A program made the position numbers and the translations under genes. From NCBI GenBank assembly GCA_029817715.1, contig JARUPY010000471.1, positions 3,658,001-3,722,000 of the forward strand: a stretch of 64,000 bases of DNA, in the 5' to 3' direction. Numbering within the stretch: position 1 is the stretch's first letter; each line of letters opens with the position of its first letter. This document shows positions 18,931 through 30,900 of this stretch, one piece after another. This stretch comes from Melastoma dodecandrum (lineage: Eukaryota; Streptophyta; Magnoliopsida; Myrtales; Melastomataceae). The notes under the pieces are model-generated. The model saw only the letters and a list, made by a program, of their open reading frames with translations. It did not search any database and had not been told where the DNA came from.

Positions 18931-21900
18931 CTATAAATTAAGCAGGACCTTCTCTTCTAAAGATTTATCATCCTTGCCAGTTGATGAAGTCGAGGGGTCA
19001 AACAATGGACCCTCAATCGACATGCTTTTCGTTACCTGATGACTGCTACCTTGGGAGTGCATAGAAGAATTGGTCATACTCTCCTGGGATAACATCTCAA
19101 AGGCTTTGAACTTCATATCAGGGTTTTGCATGCTGTTGCGCTTGACAATTGGTGCCTGGATTGCACATTTCCCTTCCAGCATGCCTACCACTGAAGACAT
19201 GGGGGGTCGGAGAGTGGGAGAGGAGTTTGTACACAGGATTGCCAGGTTGAGCATCCGCAGTGCTTCTTCCTGATCATAGTCCAAGCCGAGAGACAGATCC
19301 ACGAGCTCGAGGAGGTTCCCTTGCTCGTGCAGCACGTATGCCTTGGTTTATTGCACCAAAATAAGAATTTTTTTAGGGAGAATTGTGCTTTGTTGTAAAT
19401 CTTTCCACAGAATTGTGTCAAATATACGACAACATTATGCTTACCCAGTCAAGGAGATAAACAAAGTGTTCCCTTGGCCGGTAATTTGTGTTGCTTTTGC
19501 CGCTCACTATCTCTAATGTGACGACTCCAAAGCTGTAAACATCTGCCTTGTCCGTCAAATAGCCCCTCATTGCATATTCAGGGGCCATATAACCTCTGTG
19601 GAGAGATACATAAACAAATTCATCTCACCCATAATGATGTACACATAAACTAAAACACAAACCTGTATTCCCCGCAATATAGTGTTGAAAACTCACATTG
19701 TCCCTGCTATTCTGGTGCTGATATGTGTCTTCTCCTCTTCATCAAGCTTAGCTAAACCAAAATCAGATATCTTCGCATTTAAATCTTTATCGAGGAGCAC
19801 GTTTGTGGCTTTGATGTCTCGGTGAACAATTTTCAGCCTGGACTCTTCATGCAGATGAGCCAATCCTCTTGCTATCCCCAAGCAAATCCTTTTCCTAGTT
19901 ACCCAGTTCAACTTTAGCTTTTGGTCGTCCTCGCCTGGACAAGAGATTTCATACAAATTTAAAAAATGAACAGCAGAATCCCGGGCAGGGAGGACTAACT
20001 AATATATCCACGTAGAAAAACAAAAGACCAACCAAAAAGTGCACGGGCCAGGCTGTTGTTCTCCATATATTCATAAACTAGCAACAGTTGGTTTCCCTCA
20101 ACGCAACAACCATAGAGCTTGACAAGATTTGGATGCTGCAGAGCGGAAATCATGCCTATCTCGTTGATGAATTCACGGTTTCCCTGCTTTGACTTGGACG
20201 AAAGCTGCTTCACGGCAATGATTGTTCCATTTGATAGCGTTCCCTGGAAAAGAGAGTAGCAAGTTAGATCCATGATTGTTTAGCGGATGACATCAACACC
20301 ACACCATTAGTGCCGGGATGAAAGGAGAAAGTGTGGGGAGGATAAACAAACTCTGTAAACTGGTCCAAATCCTCCCTCGCCGATCTTATTTGATGGATGA
20401 AAATTACCAGTGGCAGATTTGATTTGTCTCATACTGAAGTGACCAGTCTGTAGATGTATCCCACGCAACTCTGGAGAAAAGTTCAAGTTATAATAGGGAG
20501 CCACGTCCACAACATTTGTTTCTTTTCCTATAGATATAAGGCAAGAGCATTTGTGTTACTCTAAAAGAGTTATCTGACCATTATCCAAGCCACGTTCTCT
20601 GGCTAAGCAGAACATCCTCCGGAGCACCAGCAAAATCAGTGCCGACAAAATGCAAGAAGAGGCCGCGATCCCAAGAATAGCTCCAACAGATAATCTGGTG
20701 CCGACGTGGTAATCTGCAAGGATAAGGAAGAGGAAAATCACTTTTTCTCTCTTGATGTTCATGAATATTCCTAAATATAAGTGGAATAACAGGAAGGAAG
20801 GAAAATCACAAGCTCTTAGCTTTATCACAGAAGCAGGAATACTCACTCGGGGTTACTTGTATCGCGGATATAAGAGGGCCATACATGCCCCTTAAGGGGA
20901 CTGCTGTGGTTCCTTTGCCCACCCAGTATAGGTGTATCTCCAGGGTGGTGCCGCCTCTAACACGGATATCGTCAAAGTCTTTGTATATGCCCTTTCCAGC
21001 ACCTCCTGCTTCTTTTGCAATGTTAAAGTCCCTTAACACTACTTTTCCCTGAATAGAAAGAAAAACAAAAAAAAGACATTCAACTTCCCCTATAAAACAG
21101 TGAATAAAAGAGGTTTCTTTTTTCCATTGACCTGTATTGCCACGTCAAATATCCGTCTCCCGAGGCTGTAAAATGTCTCGTCGTTTGTATATTGAATTTC
21201 GGCAAAGTACAAGCGAACTTTGTAACTTCCTTCCTTCATACAAAGGCCATAGTATCTCAAAGATGAAGGGGACAGGCGAGCAGTCTTGTATAAGTCTGAG
21301 TAGCCGGTCATATTGAGGGACGGCACTGGACTGTTTGCTATATAACTAGCATTATCAATTGCTATGAAAACACCCATACTGCTGTAAGCCCAATTTCCAA
21401 TGCAGAAAAAGTTGGAACGTCCGTAGGGACTGGTGTCCTCCACGAAATTATTCCCCTCATAAGTCACATTGCCACCTCCGCAGTTGATGAACAAGAAACT
21501 GTCTGCACGCCAAAAACATCAAAAACCCAACAAAATGATTCCTAAATGAAACAAGGAGTCCTCTTTATCAAGAAACTCCAATATGTAATGTGAAACTATT
21601 CTGGGGACAGCTTCACTGGCAAAGGCACTACTACTTACCCTGGGCTTTATGTGGACATGGGAGATCCTTTTCCAAACACCACTGGACCCTACCATTGCCG
21701 GGAATACCTCACACTTAGTTACCATTCAACTCCCAAAGAACGTATCAATAATTGGTCCGCAGTAAGATGAAAAGCTTACGAATCACTTCCCGTGGATGAA
21801 TAACTGGAAATGAGGTTGCTGCATCATCGCAGGATGAGAAGAAGAGTTTTGAACACGGTTGTGTTTGTACGAAGAAGAGGAAGAAGAAGAAGATTGATAT

Positions 21901-24739
21901 ATTAAGCTGAGAGAAGACGAGCCACGTGCACTTACATGTTTGATTGCTGACAACTCAAATGAGGGGATTGGGATGAACCCTCAAAGTTGTTGTATGATAA
22001 GTCACTGCAGTTCATAAGAAAATCATCTTAGAGGGAAAAAAAGGAATCTATTACCTGATATGAACACTGAATTGAAGAAACCGATAAGTTTTCAGTGAGA
22101 CTAACAAGTTCCGCGTGCTACTTGTTATCCAAGGAGGGACGACCCCAGACAATAAGTTATTTGACAGGAACCTGCATCCGTTATAAGCGGCTTGACAATC
22201 AAAGATGGCTTCATTACTATTCTTTCAGTTTATTTTCTTTTGTCAATGATTTTCAACTCACATGGACCTCAGCTTGATTGCATTTTGGATCGTGTTAGGA
22301 ATTTCTCCACTCAGCCTGTTGAAACTCAGGTCCCTAGAAGTTTAGAACAAGAAACCGTGGCGGTAAACTAAATAGCTACATAGAATAAGGCCACTGGTAA
22401 ATGATCACTTCAAACTGAAAGTCAATTCGTTTTTTGTAAGCAAGCTTATCGAGAAGATACTTACAAAGTATCTAAAATTGTCTTTTTTCCAATGGAATCC
22501 GGGAGTGAGCCAGTGAGTGAGCAATTTCTCATGATCCCGAGAACAAATATAGTGGAAGCAACACCTTACGCAATGTAGTGAAAAACGAAAGAAAGGAGTC
22601 GTCAAAATAACATTTGGATAAACCATGCGATAGAAGGGAATAATTCTCACCATATTTTCAATTTTTCTGCATATTGTAAATCCGGAATATTTGAGCTGGA
22701 GCCACTCAGATCAGATATTCTCCTGTGGAGATATGTTACTCCAAGTATAAGATGACATTGGCATGATTCAGTACTGTAAGATCAAAGGCAGGACTGAGTG
22801 GGGGAGATGTGATTTATGCCCACAGTTCTGTCAAGTTTTTCAACAGGGATATGGTAGGTGGGATGGGACCCTCCATGGATGTTCCTTGCAAGTCCCTGAC
22901 AAGTAATTGCAGCAAATTTTAGAAGATGAGCTTTTTACTCTTTCAAAACGACAGCTGGGACGATAATCGCCATTACAGCCAATGATGCGCTCACAGTATA
23001 TTAATGCCGGTCCAGTCCCCTATAAAGCTTGGTATCTTTCCTGATAGACTGTTCCCATCTATGCGGCTGCATTTTTTGAAGGACAGTGCCATTGGGGACG
23101 GAGCAATGAAATGAAGTACTTTATCCAAAGGTTATTCAAAATGATGCGTACAACTCGGTCAAGTTTTGCAGATAGCTGAATGACTCTGGTATTGTTCCTG
23201 TAAAATTGTTTCCAGAGAGAACTCTGCAACACACATAGACGCAATGCCAAAAGAAGATAAAATGGAAAACCATGTACTGCAGGTATAGGAATAACGTGTG
23301 AGGTTGTAACTCATCAGGGTTGGAGTGGATGATAAGGTACTTACAGTCTCCTTAGTCGGCTTAGCTTCCCCAAGTTTGGATGGAGCGAACCTTGGAGCAG
23401 ATTGTCATTCAGGACACTGTCAGAGGGGATGCACGATGATCTCTTGGAATCAGACAGACAGAAAGACCCAAACGAAGGAAGATTCAGCAGGGGTTTAGTC
23501 AATGGAACAGAGGACAGAATGTTTACAGTTCCTCGAGCATGGAAATGTCACCGATTTCCTTGGGGATGGTCCCGCTAAAGCGATTACCGAGGGCTGACCT
23601 GGAGGAGCATCAATGTTTGGATGATGATGGCAAAGGAGGAGGGAATGGAGATGAGGTGTGGGGGAGTGTTTTCACCACTTACAGAATCTCAAGGGGGAGA
23701 CGGGCGATACTTGTAGGGATAGTGCCGCTTAAGTAGTTACGAGTGAGGTCTCTGCATGCATCCAAAACGATTATTTATTGAATGAATTATACACACACAC
23801 ACACATATATATATACAAAGGACATGTTTGTATTCTTCGCTTACATAATGCGGAGGTATGGAAGATTACCAAACTCCTCGGGGAAGACTCCGGTCATGTT
23901 GAGTCGCTTCAGCTGGCTAAAAGTGGTGAAGAATAGAGGACTAAGAAAAAAGAAAAGGGAGGACAAGCATATATTTATTTTAGTAAAGAGAAAAAGGAGA
24001 GGAGAGGACATGGTGGTGATGTGGCAAAGGGTGCCGCCGGCGAAGGAGCAGTTGCATGTGACATTGCTCAAACTTCCGTCGCTGTAAGTAAAGTTGAGTC
24101 CCTGATCCCCACCGTGGCACGACTCCCTCCTCGCTCTCCACTCCTTAAACTTCATTTTGGTGGCTATCGTATTCAACGTATCGACTTCCCATCCCACCCC
24201 ACAAGTCACAATAATCATCATCAGTTAGTGTTGAAGGTTGGATGTCGTAATGAAATGACAATATTTATTTGATGACCATGACACCTTCTCTTTCTATATA
24301 TATATGTCATAATAATTTAAACCCCACACACACACACACACACAATATCGAAGGGTCTCCTTTTCCAAGTCGTCCTGAGCCTGACCGCATTTAATGCATG
24401 GTGTTACGTTCATCTTTTTGGTTTTCATCCCTCTTCATCTGGGGAATTAAGGGTAGTAGGTTTCCCTGGAGGGGATGCTTTTCTAACTAAAAATCAATCG
24501 AAACTCGAGTTTCTTATTATTATGTCGTTAAGCCGCGACATCTCAAATTAGCAAAAACATGGCCAAAGGAACCCCCAACCCCCAACTAAACTAAAGGTTT
24601 TATCACAAAACCAATAAATACATAGAGAGAGAGAGAGAGAGAGAAAGAGACCTTCTTCTTGGGGAAGAAGCCGAGCATGTAACATGAGGAAGCACAAGCA
24701 AGGCAGTGGCAGGAGAAGAAGAACAACTCCTCGTATCAT
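18931..24739 (-). CDS. LRR-VIII-2 receptor kinase with malectin domain, copy B
   Basis: 24 exons, ATG at 24739, TAG at 18931. Exons: 24652-24739, 24010-24184, 23845-23916, 23683-23751, 23527-23598, 23345-23416, 23152-23223, 22995-23066, 22824-22895, 22651-22722, 22465-22536, 22262-22333, 22106-22171, 21936-22004, 21780-21818, 21639-21688, 21132-21502, 20847-21048, 20579-20713, 20352-20527, 20033-20243, 19697-19934, 19445-19595, 18931-19341. They sum to 1032 codons without a stop. Signal peptide; one 24-residue LRR per exon; malectin-like domain ([18 protein letters not shown]); transmembrane helix ([20 protein letters not shown]); Ser/Thr kinase with [29 protein letters not shown] and APEYAM. 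Closest to the At1g53430/At1g07650 group, plasma-membrane receptors. Oddity: exon 11 has GG where its 3' splice site AG should be; skipping it stays in frame and removes one LRR. Confidence 0.9.
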
Positions 24740-25229
24740 CGTATCCTCCTCCTCCTCCTCCTCCTCCTCCTCCAAACTAATTAGAATTGCAGGGATTGGT
24801 GGCAGCAACTGGTTATTTAATATAAGGGTGGTGGGGTTCGACTTCGAGAAGGGGTGTCCCCTTTCAGATGTACTACTTCTAGCAGCATGTGTTTCGGTTT
24901 GAAAATTCTTATGTTGAAAAGTCTTTTAAACGATAATGAATGTACGGATTAACTCATGCCTCTGCACGGGATAGATATAAAGGCATCGCATGTTTCTACC
25001 TATCACATACCACTCCTTGACGGTTTCTCTGTCTCAAGGAGATAGTACAGACAATACTCTAACATTCAATGCACAAGACGACCAACTGTCGTAGGATGAA
25101 ACACACCCAGTAATTTCTCGACCATGGTGGCATCGTAACTTAAAGAAAGCACGGCTATTAACTCTAAGAAATTAGAGTTATATGTCTCATTTAGGAGCCT
25201 AATTAATGATAGATATCCGACATTTATTG
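24740..25229. promoter_or_regulatory. Upstream region of copy B
   Basis: A CCT microsatellite (about ten units, 24745-24775) lies just upstream of the start codon and probably in the leader. Beyond it the sequence is unremarkable and AT-rich; no gene seen. Confidence 0.5.
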
Positions 25230-26326
25230 GCATATATAGTTAGTTGCATGTTATTTTCGGGTTAGTCGTTTTGTTTGGATATGTTTTGCACTTGTGAGGT
25301 TCTTTGCAAGAAAAGGGGTTGATACGACGAGAAATTCATGTCGAGGAAGACATCTTGAAGGAGGAGTGACAAGATGGTTATGGTAGATTGCCAAGAGGGA
25401 AGCTGGTGGACAGAAAGTTTTGTGCAGCCACACGAGACAAGAAGATTTTTTTATATTATTTCCAAATCTTTTGGGTGTTTTGGAGAAGATTTATCCTACA
25501 TATAAAAGGGTCTTAAAACATGAATACAGAAAAAGGGGAGGCGACTAGACGACGGCTAAGGAAGAGGGATCAGAGAAGACGATGAAGATTATCTTTTCTT
25601 TTCTTTTCTTGTTTTGCTTGTTGGCTATGATGCAAAGCTAAATCTTTTATCTAGGACGGTGATGAACCGACTCATATAGTGATTGTCTAAACTCTTTTCG
25701 GAATCAATTCGTGAAGTTTCTAGTTTGCTTATGTTCTCTTGTGCTTAATGCTTGCATATTGGGTTGATCGCCGATTTGTTTGATTTCTTATCCTTTAGTA
25801 GACTCGAGAGAGGGACTTAGGATTAGAAGAGGGAGAATATAACCTAGGTTAAGTCTGAGAGATCAGGTTAACTCAGAGGGGTATAGAGATATACACTCGT
25901 AGGTAACCGAGATAACAATTGGCACTTAAAAGGATTATAGTTGTTCGTGTATCGCTATAGAGATATATGTTTACGGATAATCTATAATTCACCGTTACAA
26001 ACTCGAGAGATGTCTAACGAACAACAAGAATTGTGGTTAGTAAACAGGAAACCGAGAGAATTGAGGAAGAGAGAGCACAGATAATTCATGAACGATAGGG
26101 GATTCATAGTCTTGGGTTTTTCATCCATCGATTTATTCTATACTTGCTTTTATTCAGTTGTTATTTTCATTCTTATATTAAACCTATTAAATCTTCACCG
26201 ACTAGATTAAGATTTGTTAAGTGATAATCGGCAAAATATTCTGAACAATCTCCGTAGGAACGACTTTTACTCACTACTCTATTACTTTTACGACCCGTAT
26301 ACTTGCGTATGCGTTTTTGCGAACAA
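25230..26326 (+). repeat. Probable LTR or LTR fragment
   Basis: No gene. The end (about 26245-26326), with TCTCCGTAGGAACGACTT then CGACCCGTATACTTGCG and a terminal CA, has the look of the 3' end of a large plant retrotransposon LTR, and a TATAAAAGG box stands at about 25500. No partner LTR or internal region is in the window, so it may be a solo LTR. The left boundary is not resolved. Confidence 0.4.
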
Positions 26327-26378
26327 CGACCAACTATCTCGTTCGGATTTCCCTTAGTCCCGCCCACACTCACTAGAG

Positions 26379-26864
26379 TGTTTACTCACGTTCGCTCGCC
26401 AAGAACACAAGAATATGACTGAGGCATAGATTGTATTTCCCAAGTCAATCTTACAATGTCCCTTCCCCACGTCCTTTTATATATCTTATTTATAGGGGAA
26501 ATCGGGCATGCATGTTATCTACGCATGTACATTGTTCAATCAGCAAAAGTATATCAAGAGCCGCCCACTCTAGGTAGCCCAAGGGTCGTCTGCTCCCACC
26601 TGATCCGTCAGAGGAAGCTCCAGGGTCGCCGCGTCAGAGGAATGTCCAGAGTCGCCTGCCGCAGCGCCAGAGGAAGTTCCAGAGTCGCCTGCCACACACT
26701 TCTGGTCTTGGCTGACCTGCCCCATCATGCGTATGACCCAAGTAAGCGACAATCCAGCTTCCCTTTGTCGCTAATGACTAGTTTGCTCATGCCTCCCTCA
26801 CGAGCCATGTCCAAAGAACCGTCTTGGGCGTGCTTTGCCTAGCATCCATCCATGTGTGCTAACA
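26379..26864 (-). repeat. 3' LTR of a truncated chromovirus (Ty3/Gypsy)
   Basis: On the minus strand it begins TGTTAGCACACATGG next to a polypurine tract (TGGTGGGGGAAGTT, 26865-26878) and ends GTGAGTAAACA; 486 bp. A TATATAAAAGG box lies near 26471-26481. Short near-repeats (GTCAGAGGAAGYTCCAG..) sit at 26600-26700. The low boundary is inferred from the TG/CA ends. Confidence 0.65.
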
Positions 26865-27220
26865 AACTTCCCCCACCAGAGGAAGTTGACGCGCTCGTCG
26901 ACGCCTTGCTGAGGTAGACTTGCACCTCCTCCTCGAACTGCCACAAGGTGTTTGCCTTATCCTAAGTGGCCTCCGCCGCCTCCTTGCCCCTCCATTGGAC
27001 AAGGTACTCCGTTCTACGATTCTTCTTGCTTTGCCCCAAGACGCGATGATTTAGAATGCGCTCTACTTGAAGCTCATGTTGTACTCGCACAGTCGGAGGT
27101 GCCCGTTTTGCTTGGACTCTCCCTTCGGTACGATCATCATCATGGAATGTCTTTAAGAAGCCCACGTGGAACATCGGATGAATCATCATCCTCTCTGACA
27201 GCTTTAATCTGTAGGCCACC
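26865..27220 (-). pseudogene. Chromovirus pol C-terminus with chromodomain, broken
   Basis: Minus-strand frame reads VGAVAYRLKLSE, IHPMFHVGFLK, then a chromodomain (VERILNHRVLGQ; EYLVQWRGKEAAEAT). A stop at 26962-26964 replaces the Trp codon expected after EAT; below it the family's typical LWQFEEEVQVY tail continues to the LTR. Chromodomains guide integration to particular chromatin. Everything upstream of this point (gag, protease, RT, most of integrase) is missing; the frame passes into the minisatellite instead. Confidence 0.85.
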
Positions 27221-27543
27221 GCACCCACCCTCGCCGAGCCCGTTTGTACCGCCGTCGCCGGACACCACACCGCCCTCGCCGGGAACCACCTCGCGTCGCC
27301 AAGCCCGTCAGTGACGGCCTGACCGAGGGCGGTGATGGTGGCTATGACGGACTCGGCGAGGGCGGTGTGATGTCGGGCGATGGCGGCACTGACGGGATCG
27401 ACAACGGTAGTGTGGTGCCAGGCAACGGCGGCACTAACGGGCTCGGCGAGGGCGGTGTGGTGCCCGGGGAAGACGGAACTGACGGACTCCGTGAGGGCGG
27501 TGTGGTGCCAGGCGAAGGCGGCACTAACGGGCTCGGCAACTAA
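27221..27543. repeat. GC-rich minisatellite, 45-bp unit
   Basis: About five to seven imperfect units of 45 bp. Because the unit is a multiple of three and stop-free, frames are open on both strands: plus strand repeats of EGGVVPGEGGTNGLG, minus strand repeats of EPVSAAFAWHHTALT. No start signals or known domain support it as a gene. It joins directly to the chromovirus remnant. Confidence 0.85.
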
Positions 27544-27954
27544 GACCACATTTCGTTGTCATTATATGCTGAAAGTTCCTCCGGACTCTATCATTCACCC
27601 AAAAGATAGCAAGTTCTCACTCATCCGGGCATTTGTGAACCTCAGCACTCAGAAACTTAAAACAAATTATTCTAAGTGAATCGGTTCGCAATTGCGACAT
27701 ATATCTCTCGAACTAGTGTCGCAATTGGGAATGACGTTTTTTTATATATCGAATGTCACATCTCATAAGCATAATATATGGATAATTTTGAGAGGTTTTT
27801 GTAAACTACATTTTGTAATTTGTTTTTAAATCTAACGGTATAAAATACAATGCACACATTGGAGACCACGATACTTCCCTGCATTTTATGGCTATGATTT
27901 GTTCATTTCCAAACTCATCCTAATTTATTCAAAGCCATTAAAAGTCTTAAGTCC
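27544..27954. other. Spacer downstream of copy C
   Basis: AT-rich, no open frame of interest; holds the 3' end of copy C's transcript. Confidence 0.6.
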
Positions 27955-30900
27955 CTACAAACTCATAAGGACCGCCTCCTCCGAAGACCTGTGATCCCCC
28001 TTCCCCTTGCCTGTGAAAGACGACGAGGAGTCCACCCACGGTCCCTCTATCGACATGCTCCTTGTCACCTGACTTCGACTGCTCCCCTCTGAATATGTCG
28101 AGGAATTTACCACACCCTCCATTGACAGCTTCTCCAAGGCCTTAAATCTCGCGTCTGCATTTGTTGCGTCCCTGCGTCGGATTGTTGGGGCCTGGATTGC
28201 AGTACGCCCTTCCAGCATACTCACCACTGATGACATGGGAGGTCGCAACGTCGGAGAGGGGTTGGTGCACAACAACGCCAGGTCCAACATTCTCATTGCC
28301 TCTTCCTTGTTATAGTCCGTTCCAAGGGCAGGATCCACAAGCTCCAAGAGGTTGCCTTGCTCGTGCAACACGTACGCCTTTGATTCCATCATACCAAGAG
28401 TTAAAAATGCATGATCTTGTTCTTCATTAGAAAGTAAAAAATGGGGGACACTCGACAACAGATCGCCACTCACCCAGTCAAGGAGATAAACAAAGTCTTC
28501 CTTTGGCATATAATTCGTGTTGCTTTTGCCGCTCACAATCTCCAAAGCAACAACTCCGAAACTGTAAACGTCTGCTTTGTCAGTCAAGTAGCCCCTCATC
28601 GCGTATTCCGGAGCCATATAACCTCTGATGAGCATTACAACAGAACCTTTTCACTAAAACAACCAATGTATACGCAGTAATTGAGGTGGACAACACGTGA
28701 ATAATAGCTGCAAGGGAAGGTTAAGACTCACATTGTTCCAGCTATTCTGGTGCTGATATGGGTGTTCTCCTCTTCATCGAGTTTAGCTAACCCAAAATCG
28801 GAGATCTTTGCATTCAAGTCCTTATCGAGGAGCACATTCGTCGCTTTGATGTCTCTGTGAACAATCTTCAGTCTAGACTCTTCATGCAGATAAACTAGTC
28901 CCCTAGCGATCCCCAAACAAATCCTTTCCCTTGTTGGCCAGTCCAACTTCAGCTTGAGGTCATCCCGGGCTAGGATGACACAAATGGACAAATTAGTTGA
29001 GATTTCAATTCGAGGGTACAAAACGGTGGAATTATTCATGAAGAAAAACGAACCAAAAAGTGCACGAGCCAGACTGTTGTTCTCCATGTATTCATAAACC
29101 AGCAACAACTGGTTTCCCTCAATGCAGCAGCCGTAGAGCTTGACCAGATTTGGATGCTGCAACGCAGATATCATGCCTATCTCGTTGAGGAATTCACGAT
29201 TTCCTTGCTTTGATTTGGATGAAAGCTGCTTCACGGCAATAACCGTTCCATCAGACAGTGTCCCCTGGAAGAGAAACAACTTGAGTTCACTAACATCTGA
29301 GATGACCACAATCTACACAGAATAACAGTACGAATACCTTGTAAACTGGACCGAACCCTCCTTCACCGATCTTATTCAACGTGTCAAAATTAGAAGTGGC
29401 AGCTTTGATTTGCTTTAAAGTAAAGTGACCAGTCTGTAAATCCAGTCCATGCAGCTCTGCAAATTTTTCATGTTGGAAATGAGTCAGCTGATAGACATAA
29501 TCACAACAAGATGCATGCTGGAAATTTATTATCGTATGCTACTGCTACAGTGTCACAAAATTGACGTTTAAAATCGAGCAAGACTTCGTTAAGCTCGACA
29601 ACTTACGTATATGTCTGCAACTATTACGGTAAATGCTGGAGTGTTCAAACACGCAATAAAACTCATAAGCTATCAGCTTTACAATTATTTTCTGGCACCA
29701 ATGTTGAAGGAATGACTAGAACAAAAGCAGCAGCTTGCATCTAATGTCGAATACCTTTGTTCTCTCCACTTTTATCTCCTCCCAGGTATCCTTTCCATCG
29801 AAGGGCCAGTAAAATCATTACCAAGAGAAAACATGAAGCCACTACGATTCCAATAATAGCCCCAACTGATAATCCAGTGCTGACGTTGAAATCTGGAAGG
29901 AGAGGAAAACATCTCTCTTTATGTTCAAAAAATCAGGACATGAATCCATAATTCCAACAACAATTACATTTGAAACTAAATTTCTAAAGTGAGAACATGA
30001 ACTCACTAGGGGTTACGGCGATTGCAGATATAAGAGGCCCATATACACCCCTTTGGGGAATTGCGGTGGTTCCTTTTCCTGTCCAATATAGGTGTATCTC
30101 CAGTGTGCTTCCATTGACAAGGACGTCGAAGTCTCGGTGAAATCCCTTTCTAACTCCTCCAGCTTCTTGTTGAATGTTAAAGTCCCTCAGTACTACATTT
30201 CCCTAGAGAAAACCACTCAAACAAGGGAGAGATGACAATGGCACAAAATGAAAAGAAGTTATTATTCTCACACCTGTATTGACACATCAAATATTCGTTT
30301 CCCGAGGCTGCTGAATGTCTCATCATCAGTAAATTGAATTTCCGCGAAATGTAGCCTGACTTTATAAGGTCCTCTCCTCATGCAAAGGCCGTAGTATCTG
30401 AGTGATAAAGGGGATACACGAGCAGTTCTGTATAAGTCTGATCCATTCACTTCAAGAGATGGTGGAGCACTTGCAATATAACTGGCCTCACTATTTCCCA
30501 AATACACGCCTATGCTGCTGTAAGCCCAGTTTCCCAGTACAAAAAAATGCGAAGGACTGCTCGAGCTGGTGTCCTCCACATAATCATTCTTCTCATAGAT
30601 CATTTGGCCGCCACCACAGTTGATAAATAAGGAGTAGTCTGGTTGCCAAGATTCAGGGAAGGAGTTCATCAAATAAAGAGTTTAATCAAGCTCAGGAATA
30701 GTCTCATTTGCTGGGTACTTACATCGTGCTTTCTCCTGACATGGAAGACCCTTTTGTAAACACCACTTAACACTATCGCAATGAGAAAATCTCAAACTTA
30801 GTCATATTAATTCCTCGTGGAACTCCTTAGTACGAAATAACCTGTATAAAGTAATGTAAGGCTTACTCATTGCTTCCCGGAGACGAATAACTGGAAATGA

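Noticed and set aside
22824..22915. Exon 9 of copy B seemed to have lost its acceptor (GCAAG where copy C has GCAGG)
   Set aside because: The true acceptor lies a few bases upstream (TTGTCAG in B, CATCAG in C); with it both copies read [11 protein letters not shown] in frame.
27244..27543. Glycine-rich repeat protein on the plus strand
   Set aside because: The frame is open only because the 45-bp unit lacks stops in several frames; no ATG-based gene signals.
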